Part shown: positions 1 to 8,635 of the stretch, piece after piece | Layout of the letters: every line of letters starts with the position of its first letter | How positions within the stretch are numbered: position 1 is the stretch's first letter | Assembly (NCBI RefSeq): GCF_000013345.1 | Contig: NC_007777.1 | Coordinates: 3,658,001-3,722,000, forward strand | Origin: Frankia casuarinae | GTDB taxonomy: Bacteria; Actinomycetota; Actinomycetes; Frankiales; Frankiaceae | Length of the DNA: 64,000 nt | Direction of reading: 5' to 3' | Position numbers and translations under genes: made by a program | The notes under the pieces: generated by a model | Database searches by the model: none | The model's input: only the letters and a program-made list of their open reading frames with translations | What the model was told of the DNA's origin: nothing

Positions 1-1207
1 CGGCGCCGGGATCACTGACGAGGCAGAGCAGACCCGCCCCGGGCGCGGACGTCACCCGCGCCCCGGTGACCTGCACCTGGTAGCCCGTCGGATAGGACCA
101 GGCCGGCACGCTGATCGCGGTCGCCGTGCCGGCAGCGAGGGGCGGCCCGGCCGACGGCGCGGTCCGATAGGCCACCGTCAGCACCCGCGACGCGTCGAAG
201 CGCAACACCTCCGGTACCCCGGCGATGGCCACGGGGTAGGGGCGGACGATGTCCGCGGGCGGGGCGGGCGCCCGGCGTTCGGCGCCGCCGAGCCCGACGG
301 GCGCGGCGGTGCCCACCGTGCCCCCGGTCGGGCTCGGGACGTCGTAGAACCAGCTCAGGCCGAACGCGTCGGCGGAGGCGACGAGACCGCGGACACTGAC
401 CGCCGACCCGTCCTTCCAGCCGACCAGGTATCCGGTCGGATCATTGACCGCCACCGTCGATGCGGCGTCGAACGGGGCAGGCCGCTCCCGCCACAGCAGG
501 TGCGCGCCGTCATGCGCGGCCACCGCCGCAACGAGACCCGCACCGCCGCCACCACCATCGGGCACCTCGTAGCCGAGCAGGCCCGGCACATCGCGGAACC
601 GCGTCGCCAACCGTTCGAGCCCCGCGGCGAGGCCGGCGACGGAGGGCACGTAGCCCGCCGAGGAGGGCACGATCCGCAGCGTGACCCGCAACCCGCGGTC
701 GGTGAACATGCGGGTGAGGGCGGCGGCCTGGTCGAGTCCGGGGTCGGCGGGCGTGGTCGCCGCGCCGGCACCGTCGAGGACCGGCCCACCGGAGGTCGCC
801 GGGAAGCGGCCGCCGCTGGCCATCGGGACCGCCAGGCGCACCCCGGTAAATCCGAAGCCGACCCAGGTGTCGATGTCCCCGGCGGTGGGCGTCACCCCGG
901 CCGGCACCGTGATTCCATGCAGGACGACCACCCGGCGATCACTGTCCGTAAGATACGTTCCCGAGCGACCGATCGTATCGGCCGGGGCAGCGCCCACGGA
1001 CGGTCCAACGGGTCCAGCAGGTGCGGCGGGTCCAGCGGGGGAACCGGCCGCCGAGGCCCCGGGCACCGGGCCCGTTCCCGCGAGGCAGCCGACGATCAGG
1101 CCGAGCGCGACCAGAAGTGGACGCCGTCCCGGGAATCGCCGGGGATGTTCGAAGCCGCCGCGACGCCGACCGATCGCCGTCCAGCCAGGAACGCTGTCAC
1201 CACACAC
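1..1207 (-). CDS. GH5-like secreted lipoprotein, 3' end cut by window edge
   Basis: About 400 codons run off the left edge. From a GTG start the N-terminus is basic (RRRGGFEHPRR), then a hydrophobic stretch ending in LIVGC, which fits a lipobox, so export and lipid anchoring are likely. A Gly/Ala/Pro-rich spacer follows, then VVVLHGITVPAGV and a region with LLGYEVPD and HLLWRERPAPFD. The tail (YPVAIAGVPEVLRFD) looks like the C-terminal beta domain of endoglycoceramidase/cellulase-type GH5 enzymes. The usual NEP acid/base motif is not evident at GYEVP, so activity may be altered or lost. It lies 32 bp downstream of the PlsC gene on the same strand, so they may be co-transcribed. The start is uncertain because no strong ribosome binding site is visible. 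The family assignment is an inference from pattern, not from a search. Confidence 0.5.
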   Translation of the reverse strand, partial: MCGDSVPGWTAIGRRRGGFEHPRRFPGRRPLLVALGLIVGCLAGTGPVPGASAAGSPAGPAAPAGPVGPSVGAAPADTIGRSGTYLTDSDRRVVVLHGITVPAGVTPTAGDIDTWVGFGFTGVRLAVPMASGGRFPATSGGPVLDGAGAATTPADPGLDQAAALTRMFTDRGLRVTLRIVPSSAGYVPSVAGLAAGLERLATRFRDVPGLLGYEVPDGGGGGAGLVAAVAAHDGAHLLWRERPAPFDAASTVAVNDPTGYLVGWKDGSAVSVRGLVASADAFGLSWFYDVPSPTGGTVGTAAPVGLGGAERRAPAPPADIVRPYPVAIAGVPEVLRFDASRVLTVAYRTAPSAGPPLAAGTATAISVPAWSYPTGYQVQVTGARVTSAPGAGLLCLVSDPGA

Positions 1208-1239
1208 CGGACCATCCTGCCGTGCCCACCGCAAACGGG

Positions 1240-2121
1240 TCAGACCGCCCGGTCGATCCGGTCTTTGGTGGCACGTGGGTTCGCCGGCGCCGTGACCGGC
1301 AGCCCGAGCTGATCCGGAGACCGAGCCGGCGTCGCCGCCCCAGGGGAACCCGGCGCTGTGCCGGTGGACGCCGGGGAGACCGATGCCGTGCCAGTAGACG
1401 CCGCGGCCGCCCCGGCAGCCGCCTGTGCCCGGGCGGCCGCGAGCTCCTCCTTGGCCCGCTTCGCGTACAGGTCCACGTACTCCTGGCCGGACAGGGCCAT
1501 CAGCTCGTACATGATCTCGTCGGTGACCGAGCGCAGGACGAAACGATCATCTGCCATGGCCGCGTAGCGGCTGAAGTCGAGCGGGCGGCCGATGCGGATG
1601 CCGACCCGACGGATCTTCGGCACCAGCTGGCCCGGCGGCTGAACCTCGAAAGTCCCGATCATCGCCACGGGGATGACCGGGACCCCGGCCTCCAGCGCCA
1701 AGCGCGCGACACCGACCTTGCCGCGGTAGAGCCGGCCGTCCGGGGATCGGGTGCCCTCCGGATAGATCCCGAGCAGGCGGCCCTGGCGGAGCACCCGGAC
1801 CCCCGAGCGCAACGCGCCCTCGCTCGCCTTGCCGCCGCTGCGATCGATCGGGATCTGGCCGACGCCGCTGAAGAACACCCGCTTGAACCACCCCTTGACG
1901 CCCGCCTCGGTGAAGTAGTCGCTCTTCGCCAGGTAGGTGACACGGCGGGGGACGACCAGCGACAGGAAGAGGTGGTCCAGGAAGGAGAGATGGTTGCCGG
2001 CGAGGATCGCGGGCCCCTCCAGGGGGATGTTCTCCGCCCCCTCGACCCAGGGACGCCAGAACAGTCGCAGGACAGGTGTCAGGAATACCTTGACCACCCA
2101 GTAGAACAAGACAGCTCCCAC
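1240..2121 (-). CDS. plsC: 1-acyl-sn-glycerol-3-phosphate acyltransferase (PlsC family)
   Basis: A 293-residue membrane-associated acyltransferase that transfers an acyl chain to lysophosphatidate or a related lysolipid in phospholipid synthesis. The catalytic HX4D box is NHLSFLD (about residues 43-49), and the glycerol-phosphate-binding box is YPEGTRSPDG (about 120-129). A hydrophobic N-terminal segment (MGAVLFYWVVKVFLTPVL) suits membrane attachment. The last 60 residues are an Ala/Ser/Thr/Pro-rich tail outside the catalytic domain, containing the repeats VSPASTGTAP and TGTASVSP. Actinobacteria carry several paralogues, so the exact acceptor cannot be told from sequence. The GH5-like lipoprotein gene follows on the same strand. 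Confidence 0.9.
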   Translation of the reverse strand: MGAVLFYWVVKVFLTPVLRLFWRPWVEGAENIPLEGPAILAGNHLSFLDHLFLSLVVPRRVTYLAKSDYFTEAGVKGWFKRVFFSGVGQIPIDRSGGKASEGALRSGVRVLRQGRLLGIYPEGTRSPDGRLYRGKVGVARLALEAGVPVIPVAMIGTFEVQPPGQLVPKIRRVGIRIGRPLDFSRYAAMADDRFVLRSVTDEIMYELMALSGQEYVDLYAKRAKEELAAARAQAAAGAAAASTGTASVSPASTGTAPGSPGAATPARSPDQLGLPVTAPANPRATKDRIDRAV

Positions 2122-2735
2122 CTGGTCACCGCCGCACGACGACGGCCCGCCGGGGGCGCCCGTGGCCAGTCGCCCGTCTTCATCCGCCGACGCCGATCAC
2201 ACCTGGCCCGAACCTCCCACGAACCGACCGGCCGGTCGGGCACCGGGGCGCACGCCGCCGGTCCACGACCCGCGGCCTCGTCGGGGTCCGCCACGGAGAC
2301 CCCGACGATCCTTGCGACCCCACCGCGCCGGGTCGCCCAGGGCCGGGTCGCCAGGATGATGGGCTTGTTCGAGCCTAAGGAGAGGTCATCACGACGTCCA
2401 CCGAACGGGGTCTACCCCGCTCGGCGTGTCATTCTCCGGTGCCGGCCAGGAAACCTGACGGCGGGCCCCCAACCCCCCGCGGACCGCGCCTCGATCCCGA
2501 TGTCCCGCGCGCGTGGCCACCCATCACCGATATCATCAGGCGGAGACTTTCCGTCCGGCGGCTTCTGCGCAGCGATGTTGCGCAGCGATGTTGCGCAGCG
2601 AGTGAGACACGCACGACCGTGGCCTCAGCCCGCGGACCGTGCGAGCATGCGTTTACCGGCGTTTTCCCTCCGCGCGTCGCCGGACCCGCATCGCGGCATA
2701 CGGGCGGGCGCGCGAGGCACGAAGGGCGGATCACG
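2122..2735. other. 614-bp divergent intergenic region
   Basis: This lies between the divergently transcribed plsC and esterase genes, so it should hold both promoters. An AAGGAGAGG sequence near 2379 looks like a ribosome binding site, but no ATG or GTG start follows at normal spacing. A GGGG-tcta-CCCC mini-hairpin follows near 2407. Three tandem 13-bp repeats sit near the esterase end (separate entry). No convincing gene was seen. Confidence 0.5.
2566..2604. repeat. three tandem 13-bp repeats upstream of esterase gene
   Basis: The unit TGCGCAGCGATGT occurs twice exactly, and a third copy reads TGCGCAGCGAGTG. Each unit contains the palindrome TGCGCA, giving three palindromes in 13-bp register about 130-170 bp upstream of the esterase start. 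A protein-binding array is possible; replication slippage is the simpler explanation. Confidence 0.75.
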
Positions 2736-3533
2736 ATGGCGGGTGTCACCGGTGCGGCCGTCCTCCCGGGCGCGGAACCGTTCGAGTTCGAGGGTGGGTC
2801 GGTCGGCGTGCTGCTGGTCCACGGGTTCACCGGCTCCCCGGGCAGCATGCGGCCCTGGGGCGAGTACCTCTCCGCAGTCGGACTGACAGTCTCGTGCCCG
2901 CTGCTGCCCGGCCATGGCACCCGCTGGCAGGACATGGTGCCCACTACCTGGCCGGACTGGTACGCTACGGCGGAGACCGCGTTTCTGCGGCTGCGGACCA
3001 CCTGCGAGCAGGTCTTCGTCATGGGGCTGTCGATGGGCGGGACCCTGGCCCTGCGGCTGGCCGAGCAGCACGGCGGGGACCTCGCCGGCCTCGTCACGGT
3101 GAATCCCAGCCTCACCACCGACCGGTGGCACGCGGCGTTCGCCCCGCTGCTGAGCCGGGTGATCCCCGCCGTGCCTGGCGTGGCTGGCGACGTGAAGGCC
3201 GAGGGCGTGCCCGAGGTCGGTTACGACCGGGTACCCCTGCGCCCGTTCGCGTCGCTGCGCCAACTGTGGGCGGTGACCCGGCCGGAGCTCGGTCGGATCG
3301 TCTGTCCGGTCCTCACCTACCGCAGCGTCGTCGACCATGTGGTGGAAGCCAGCTCCGGCGCGATTCTGCTGGCCGGGCTGCGCGCCCCGGCCGAAGAACG
3401 ACTGTTGGAGAACAGTTACCACGTCGCGACGCTCGACAACGACCGAGAAACGATCTTCGACGGAAGTCTGGAATTCGTCCGGCGGCACGCGCCACGCGCG
3501 CTCGTGCCCGACGCGCCCTGCGGCGATGACTGA
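2736..3533 (+). CDS. alpha/beta-hydrolase, carboxylesterase / monoacylglycerol-lipase type
   Basis: A 265-residue cytoplasmic serine hydrolase for short esters or monoglycerides. The oxyanion-hole motif HGFTGSP is at about residues 29-35, and the nucleophile elbow GLSMGG places Ser near 99. Downstream RSVVDHVV and NSYHVATLDND supply the likely Asp and His of the triad. The set matches the Bacillus Est30/thermophilic esterase family. The frame is open far upstream, but ATG 2736 is preferred because AAGGGCGGA lies just before it and the conserved fold begins soon after. The stop codon overlaps the start of the next gene by 8 bp (ATGACTGA), suggesting translational coupling. Confidence 0.85.
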   Translation: MAGVTGAAVLPGAEPFEFEGGSVGVLLVHGFTGSPGSMRPWGEYLSAVGLTVSCPLLPGHGTRWQDMVPTTWPDWYATAETAFLRLRTTCEQVFVMGLSMGGTLALRLAEQHGGDLAGLVTVNPSLTTDRWHAAFAPLLSRVIPAVPGVAGDVKAEGVPEVGYDRVPLRPFASLRQLWAVTRPELGRIVCPVLTYRSVVDHVVEASSGAILLAGLRAPAEERLLENSYHVATLDNDRETIFDGSLEFVRRHAPRALVPDAPCGDD

Positions 3534-4392
3534 GCGGTCACCGGGTTCAGGACCCGGCGAGCACCGGCCCTCGCCGGCGGACGGCGCCGCGCCCGAGGGG
3601 GCTCCCCTCGGCGGGCCGGGCGGCGCCCCCGCCGGTGGCGGTGGCACCTCCGCGAACCGCGAGGAGCCGACCGGCGGCGGATCCACGCCCGGTGCCGCGC
3701 CCACGGCCGGCCGGGGTGGCGGCGGTCTCGACGGCGACAGCGACGGATCCGCGACAACCGCGGGGGGCGACGCACCGCGGCCCTCCCCGCGCTCCCAGAA
3801 AGCCGACGACGCCGCGTTCTTCGAACTCATCGCGCGCTTCGACGAGGAGCCCGAATCCCACCGGTGGCCGGCTGCGGAGGATCTGGACGACACCCGCCGC
3901 CCCACTGTGATCATCCTACGTCCGCCGTTCGAGCCGGCTGCTCCGCCCGTGTCGGAGGACCGGACCGAACCCGGGCTCGACCAGTTGCCGTTCCCGTCCG
4001 CGGGCGGCGAGGGCGGCCGACGGGGACGCGGCGGCACCGAGGACCTCGTCGTCGACCTCGGCGATCTGCCGGGTTCCGGCCAGCTCCCGGAGGGTCTGGA
4101 CGACCCGGATCTGGATCCGGATCCGGATCTGGACCCGGACGGCGAGCACTACGAGCCGCCACCCCCGCCACCGCTGCCACGGATCAGGCCCGTGACACGC
4201 TGGGCGCTCGGTTCGATCGCCCTCGGTGTGATGTTCCTCGTCGTTCCGGACCTGATCGACTTCAACCAGTCCCGAACCCAGAACGTCGCCGGGGTTCTGC
4301 TGATCCTCGGCGGGGTCGGCACGCTGGTCGCGCGGATGGGAGACCGTCCGCCCACGGACTTCGACGGCCCCGACGACGGCGCGGTGGTCTGA
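3526..4392 (+). CDS. acidic proline/glycine-rich membrane protein of unknown function
   Basis: A 288-residue protein that I do not recognise as a named family. The first 90 residues are low-complexity Gly/Pro/Ala. A conserved-looking block, DDAAFFELIARFDEEPESHRWPAAEDL, follows, then an acidic Asp-Pro repeat (DPDLDPDPDLDPDGE near 200) and a PPPPPPLP stretch. Two C-terminal hydrophobic segments (WALGSIALGVMFLVVPDLI and NVAGVLLILGGVGTLVARM) form a probable hairpin in the membrane, leaving a long cytoplasmic N-terminus. It starts inside the esterase gene's end. Similar two-TM C-termini with an 'AFF.LIA.FD' motif occur in actinobacterial hypothetical proteins next to esterases (memory, not checked). 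Confidence 0.75.
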   Translation: MTERSPGSGPGEHRPSPADGAAPEGAPLGGPGGAPAGGGGTSANREEPTGGGSTPGAAPTAGRGGGGLDGDSDGSATTAGGDAPRPSPRSQKADDAAFFELIARFDEEPESHRWPAAEDLDDTRRPTVIILRPPFEPAAPPVSEDRTEPGLDQLPFPSAGGEGGRRGRGGTEDLVVDLGDLPGSGQLPEGLDDPDLDPDPDLDPDGEHYEPPPPPPLPRIRPVTRWALGSIALGVMFLVVPDLIDFNQSRTQNVAGVLLILGGVGTLVARMGDRPPTDFDGPDDGAVV

Positions 4393-4442
4393 GCGCGGCG
4401 TGGCAGCCGTCGTACCGGCACCGAGATGGAAGGGCGTGGGGC

Positions 4443-5687
4443 GTGCAATATCACGAAAAGGTCGAAGTCCACGGACATCTCATGGATACGGGCGTGCTGG
4501 CCCGGGTTCTCGATGACGTGCTGGACTATGGCGGTGACTATCGGGTCGTTCGTATCGACCTGGGGCGCAGCCACGATGACGAGTCCCACGCGGTCATCAC
4601 GGTGGGGGCCGACTCACCGAGTCAGCTCATGCGCATTCTGATGCGGATCCAGGTCCACGGCGTGAACAAGATCGAGTCTGGCACGGCCCGGTGCGAGCCG
4701 GCCGACCGCGACGGCGTCTTCCCCCCGGACTTCTACTCCACCACCAATCTGGAGACCGTCGTCCACCTCGACGGCCAGTGGGTGCCGGTGGAGCATCCCG
4801 AGATGGACTGCGGCCTGGTGGTCTCGCACGGCCGGGTGCGAACGGTACCGGTCACCGACGTGCGCGCGGGAGACATGATCGTGTGCGGCGTGGACGGGGT
4901 GAAGGTCGTCCTGCCGGTCACCGCCCATTCCAGCCGGATCTACGAGGAGTACGAATCCCTGGCCGCCCCGCTGCCGAGCTCCACCCAGCCGCAGGCGGTC
5001 CTGGTCCGGGCGATCGCCCGCCAGATCCGCGAGGTGAAGGCCGAGGGCTCGCAGGTGCTCTGGGTGGCGGGTCAGGCGGTGGTGAGCACCGGAGCCGGGC
5101 CGGCGCTGGTCGCCCTCGTCGGGGCTGGCTATGTCGACGTGCTGTTCGCCGGCAACGCGCTGGCGACACTCGACGTGGAGGCTGCCCTCTACGGATCGCC
5201 GCTGGGGCTCGGGCCGCTGCGCAGCGGCCGGGTGCAGCGCGGCAGCGAGCAGCACATCCGCGCGGTCAACACGATCCGCCGGGAGGGATCCATCCGGGCC
5301 GCCGTGGAGTCCGGCGTGCTCACCCAGGGGATCATGCACGCGATGGTCAAGGCCAACAAGACCTTCGTGCTCGTCGGATCGGTCCGCGACGAAGGCCCGC
5401 TGCCCGACGTCCACACCGACGTCCTGGCAGGCCAGCGGGCGATGCGCGCCGCGCTACGGGGGGTGGCGTTCGCCCTCATGATCGCCAGCGCCCAGCACTC
5501 CGTGGCCACCGGCAACATCCTGCCGGCCTCGGTCCCGGTGGCCTGCGTGGACGTCAACCCCTCGACGGTGCACGCCCTCATCGAACGCACCAGCGCGCAC
5601 GCGGTCGGCGTCGTCGCCGACACCGGGCTGTTCCTCGAGGAGCTCGCCGCCGAACTGGTACCCGACTACCGGGCCTCCCCCGCGTAG
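4443..5687 (+). CDS. TIGR00300 family protein, archaeal-type ornithine cyclodeaminase-like
   Basis: A 414-residue protein. The opening QYHEKVEVHGHLMDTGVL and the later PPDFYSTTNLET and PVEHPEMDCGLVV match the LOR/SDH-bifunctional-enzyme conserved region (TIGR00300). The C-terminal half has a Rossmann-like segment (VLWVAGQAVVSTGAGPALVALVGAGYVDVLFAGNALA). Family members include the archaeal ornithine cyclodeaminase and the C-terminal half of cyanobacterial ArgZ/AgrE, so conversion of ornithine to proline with ammonia release is the likely reaction. There is no N-terminal arginine-guanidine-removing domain here, so arginine dihydrolase activity is not expected. GTG 4443 has GGAAGGG about 8 nt upstream. 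The gene stands alone between a membrane protein and a convergent glucokinase. Confidence 0.8.
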   Translation: MQYHEKVEVHGHLMDTGVLARVLDDVLDYGGDYRVVRIDLGRSHDDESHAVITVGADSPSQLMRILMRIQVHGVNKIESGTARCEPADRDGVFPPDFYSTTNLETVVHLDGQWVPVEHPEMDCGLVVSHGRVRTVPVTDVRAGDMIVCGVDGVKVVLPVTAHSSRIYEEYESLAAPLPSSTQPQAVLVRAIARQIREVKAEGSQVLWVAGQAVVSTGAGPALVALVGAGYVDVLFAGNALATLDVEAALYGSPLGLGPLRSGRVQRGSEQHIRAVNTIRREGSIRAAVESGVLTQGIMHAMVKANKTFVLVGSVRDEGPLPDVHTDVLAGQRAMRAALRGVAFALMIASAQHSVATGNILPASVPVACVDVNPSTVHALIERTSAHAVGVVADTGLFLEELAAELVPDYRASPA

Positions 5688-5739
5688 CGGCTTCGCCGCG
5701 ACGCGGGGACCCCTGTCACAGGGCGCCGTACGGGGTCTC

Positions 5740-5758
5740 CGCCGAATCGCCTTCGGCG
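5740..5758. terminator. hairpin between convergent genes
   Basis: CGCCGAA and TTCGGCG form a 7-bp stem with a 5-base loop. It lies between the stop of the TIGR00300 gene and the stop of glucokinase, so it could end either transcript. There is no U-tract, which is common in high-GC actinobacteria. Confidence 0.45.
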
Positions 5759-5787
5759 ACCCTCCTGGGATCGCCGTGGGGGTCGGG

Positions 5788-6846
5788 TCAGAACCGGGCG
5801 AGGTCGGCCGCGCCTACGAGGCCCGCTTGGGATCCGAGCTCGGCGATGACGATGTCCGGCTCGGAACGGTAATCCCGCCCGGGCATAGCGGCCAGGAGGC
5901 TCTGCCGGGCCGGGCCGAGCAGCAGCTCGCCGGCGTCGGAGACGCCGCCGCCGATGACGAAGCGGTTCGGGTCGAGCGCGGCGACCAGCATCGCCATGCC
6001 CTCGCCGAGCCAGTGGCCGATCTCGGTGAAGCACCTGATCGCCGCCGGGTCCCCCTTGCGCGCCGCCTCGGTGACGTCCGGGCCGGTCAGCGCGTCGACG
6101 CCACCGCCGCAATGCTCCAGCATGGGCACGGCCGCACTCGGATCCACGGTGGCGATGTTCTTCGCCAGCCGGACCAGCGCTCGCCCGCTCGCATACTGTT
6201 CCCAACACCCTCTGTTACCACAACCGCACGGATACCCGTCGGGTACCACCCGCATGTGACCCATCTCGGCGCCGATACCGGACGCGCCCCGGTAGAGCTC
6301 ACCGCCCAGGACGATGCCGCTGCCGATGCCGGTTCCCACCGTCAGGCAGACGAGGTCACGCCGGCCACGGCCGGCCCCGAAACGGTACTCCGCCCAGGCC
6401 ATCGCGTTGGCGTCGTTCTCCACGACGACGGGCAGGCCGATGCGCCCCCCGACCTCGTCGCGCAGGGGTTCGTCGCGCCAGGCGAGGTTCGGTGCGAACA
6501 GGACGCGGGACCGGTCCGAGTCGACCCACCCGGCCGCGCCGATGCCGACCGCGCGCACGGCGTGGTCGGCACTGAGCTCCGCGACGACGCTGGCGATGGT
6601 GTCCGCGACCTCGGCGGCCGAATGGCCCGGGGTGGGCCGACGCAGGGAAGTGATGATCGTCCCCGCACCGTCCACGACGCCGGCGGCGACCTTCGTCCCG
6701 CCAACGTCGATGCCGATCGTCAGGCCCTCCATCCGGTTCTCCGCCGGCAACGGGCCGGGGGCCGCGCCGGCACGCTCGGCGCGCGGAACCGTCAAGCTGC
6801 CCGGAATATCCAGGTTCTTCGAACTATCAGGAGTAGCGATGCTCAC
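5788..6846 (-). CDS. glkA: ROK-family glucokinase
   Basis: A 352-residue cytoplasmic kinase making glucose 6-phosphate from glucose and ATP. The ATP-binding GIDVGGTKVAAGV is near residue 45. The ROK zinc site CGCGNRGCWEQYASG is complete, and the sugar-binding GAEMGHM lies upstream of it. In Streptomyces the orthologue also mediates glucose repression, so a regulatory role is possible (family knowledge). The GTG start overlaps the stop of the preceding CxxC-protein gene as GTGA, which supports this start. A shorter start at MEGLTIGID (about 6732) cannot be excluded, because the first 38 residues are outside the fold. It is the last gene of a reverse-strand operon. Confidence 0.92.
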   Translation of the reverse strand: MSIATPDSSKNLDIPGSLTVPRAERAGAAPGPLPAENRMEGLTIGIDVGGTKVAAGVVDGAGTIITSLRRPTPGHSAAEVADTIASVVAELSADHAVRAVGIGAAGWVDSDRSRVLFAPNLAWRDEPLRDEVGGRIGLPVVVENDANAMAWAEYRFGAGRGRRDLVCLTVGTGIGSGIVLGGELYRGASGIGAEMGHMRVVPDGYPCGCGNRGCWEQYASGRALVRLAKNIATVDPSAAVPMLEHCGGGVDALTGPDVTEAARKGDPAAIRCFTEIGHWLGEGMAMLVAALDPNRFVIGGGVSDAGELLLGPARQSLLAAMPGRDYRSEPDIVIAELGSQAGLVGAADLARF

Positions 6847-7418
6847 GTGATATCGATCCTCTGCACGCGGGGTCTAAGCGCGGTGGCTGGTTGGGTGCCG
6901 GTGGTGTCCCCCGGCCATGGATGATCTCCGGATGCGGGGCGCGCCGTCTCGCGCCGTCGCGGCGTGGCGGGCCCGGGAGCGCCCTCCCCACCGGCACCGA
7001 GGGCGGCGCGGAACGCCGCGGTCAGGGATCCGGCCGCCGCGAGGAGATGGCCAACCACCTCGGGGCGGTCGCCAGCGAGGCTCGACAGGAGCCGGCACAG
7101 TGGGCACACGGCGCAGGGCCAGGTGTGATCCGCGGGTCCCGGCGCCGGATCCGCCTGGGGATCGGGCATCGCCGCCGCATCGTCGGCAGCGGGTCCCGCC
7201 GCCGACGATGCGGCGGGACCGGGATGCCCGGCGGGACCGGGGGGCAGATGCGAGGCGGCCCAGTCCCGCAGGGCGTCAGCGAGCAGGGCGGCTTCGACCG
7301 CGAGCGACCCGCGGCCGGGCAACGCGGACGGGTCGGGGGGAGGCGTGCCGGGGGGAGGCGTGGTGAAGTCGGGCCCAGCGCCGGCGGGCCGGCCCGGGGT
7401 GGACCGCTGCGTGGTCAT
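6843..7418 (-). CDS. conserved actinobacterial protein with central CxxC motif (DUF5304-like)
   Basis: A 191-residue protein of unknown function. Low-complexity Pro/Ala/Gly regions flank a short conserved core: LAVEAALLADALRDWAASHL, then WPCAVCPLCRLLSSL with three Cys (CAVCPLC), and a helical segment GHLLAAAGSLTAAFRAAL. The Cys cluster could bind metal or be redox active. Start and stop overlap both neighbours by 4 nt (ATGA with the ArsA-like gene, GTGA with glucokinase), so synthesis is probably coupled. I recall a similar protein beside glucokinase and an ArsA-like ATPase in Streptomyces. Confidence 0.75.
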   Translation of the reverse strand: MTTQRSTPGRPAGAGPDFTTPPPGTPPPDPSALPGRGSLAVEAALLADALRDWAASHLPPGPAGHPGPAASSAAGPAADDAAAMPDPQADPAPGPADHTWPCAVCPLCRLLSSLAGDRPEVVGHLLAAAGSLTAAFRAALGAGGEGAPGPATPRRRETARPASGDHPWPGDTTGTQPATALRPRVQRIDIT

Positions 7419-8629
7419 ACCCGCACCCACTGCCGCGGGTCCGGAACGAACGAGACGACCAGCCGGTCGTCACGCAGCCGGGCGGTGCTCACGTCGCAGC
7501 GACGCAACGCCGCGGGCAGCGGAACAGCCCGCCGGTACGACCCCACGGTCACCACCAGGTCATCACCCAGCCGGGCCAGATCGATCTGGGAACTGTCGAC
7601 GAACGGCAGGCCGAAGGACAGCGCGAACCCGTCCTCGGTGCGTTCCACCCGCGGCTGGCCGCTCGGGCCGATGAGCGGCTCCCCGAGAACACTCCCCGGA
7701 TCGAGCTCACCGTAGGTCGCCGCGCCGAAAGCGGCCAGCTCCTCCAGGCCGATCGGTTCGCCCGCCCGGTAGCCGACCGGGAGGACCGGGGTGGGCATGA
7801 AGGCCGCGGTGATGTCGGCGAGCTGCTCGCGGTGAACGGCGGCCCACCCCGCCCGCCAGGCGTCCGCGTTCGCCGGCGGAAAGATCCGGTTGACGACGAC
7901 GCCGTCCAGAGTGAACCCGTGCAGCGACAGCGCCGTAAAGCTGCCGCGGGCCGCGGCGAGCGCCGAGCTCTCGGGGGTCGCCACCAGCCGGACGCTGGTG
8001 GTGGCGTGGTCGGTGAGGATCGCGCGCAGGTCGACCGCCGCCCGGTGCAGGCGGGAGACGGTGTCGTAGGCGGGGGCCGCCAGCGCGCTCCACCGCCCGC
8101 CGAGCGCCGCCGCCCAGCCGAAACCGGGTCGCAGCCAGCGCGCGAAGGCACCGTCGGGCGGCAGCAGCCGGCGGCAGTACCACGACAGCGTCTCGGGAAA
8201 GGCCAGCAGCCGCACCAGCGCCGCCGCCGGGCCTCCGTCGACCACCACCAGGTCGTAGTTCTCGCTGGTGAGACCGTCGCGCAGTTCGAGCAGCGTCAGG
8301 GTCTCGACGGCCCCCGGCAGGAAGGCCAACTCCTCCAGGTCGAACGGATCGACGTTGATGGCCGGCCAGGTGCCCGCCAGCACCTCGCGTACGGCCGGCC
8401 ACCGGGTCTCGACCGCGCGGCGCAGGTCGACCTGCTGGCCGTGCAACCCCGGTTCAAGCTCGGTCGGCTCGGCGCCGATCGGGTGGTCGAGCGCGCCGGC
8501 GAGCCCCGCGGCCGGGTCGACCGACAGCACGAGGGTCCGGTGACCCCGTTGGGCGGCGAGGATCGCGGTCGCCGCCGCCACCGTGGTGGTACCGCCGCCG
8601 CCCTTCCCCGTGAAGAGCACACACCGCAC
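7415..8629 (-). CDS. ArsA/GET3-family ATPase
   Basis: A 404-residue cytoplasmic ATPase. The N-terminal deviant Walker A is FTGKGGGGTTTVAAA (about residues 6-20), followed by LSVDPAAGLAGAL and the switch-like YDLVVVDGGPAA. The C-terminal 90 residues form a small beta domain (LPFVDSSQIDLARLGDDLVVTVGSYRRAVPLP) resembling the alpha-crystallin/Hsp20-like tail seen in many actinobacterial and cyanobacterial ArsA-like proteins. No arsenite-binding Cys triad or ars operon is present, so arsenic export is unlikely. A chaperone or targeting role is plausible but not shown. It begins 6 bp after the SRPBCC gene and overlaps the next gene. Confidence 0.85.
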   Translation of the reverse strand: MRCVLFTGKGGGGTTTVAAATAILAAQRGHRTLVLSVDPAAGLAGALDHPIGAEPTELEPGLHGQQVDLRRAVETRWPAVREVLAGTWPAINVDPFDLEELAFLPGAVETLTLLELRDGLTSENYDLVVVDGGPAAALVRLLAFPETLSWYCRRLLPPDGAFARWLRPGFGWAAALGGRWSALAAPAYDTVSRLHRAAVDLRAILTDHATTSVRLVATPESSALAAARGSFTALSLHGFTLDGVVVNRIFPPANADAWRAGWAAVHREQLADITAAFMPTPVLPVGYRAGEPIGLEELAAFGAATYGELDPGSVLGEPLIGPSGQPRVERTEDGFALSFGLPFVDSSQIDLARLGDDLVVTVGSYRRAVPLPAALRRCDVSTARLRDDRLVVSFVPDPRQWVRV

Positions 8630-8635
8630 GTGCGC

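Noticed and set aside
2379-2420. Small gene after AAGGAGAGG in the plsC/esterase gap
   Set aside because: No ATG, GTG or TTG at workable spacing that opens a credible peptide.
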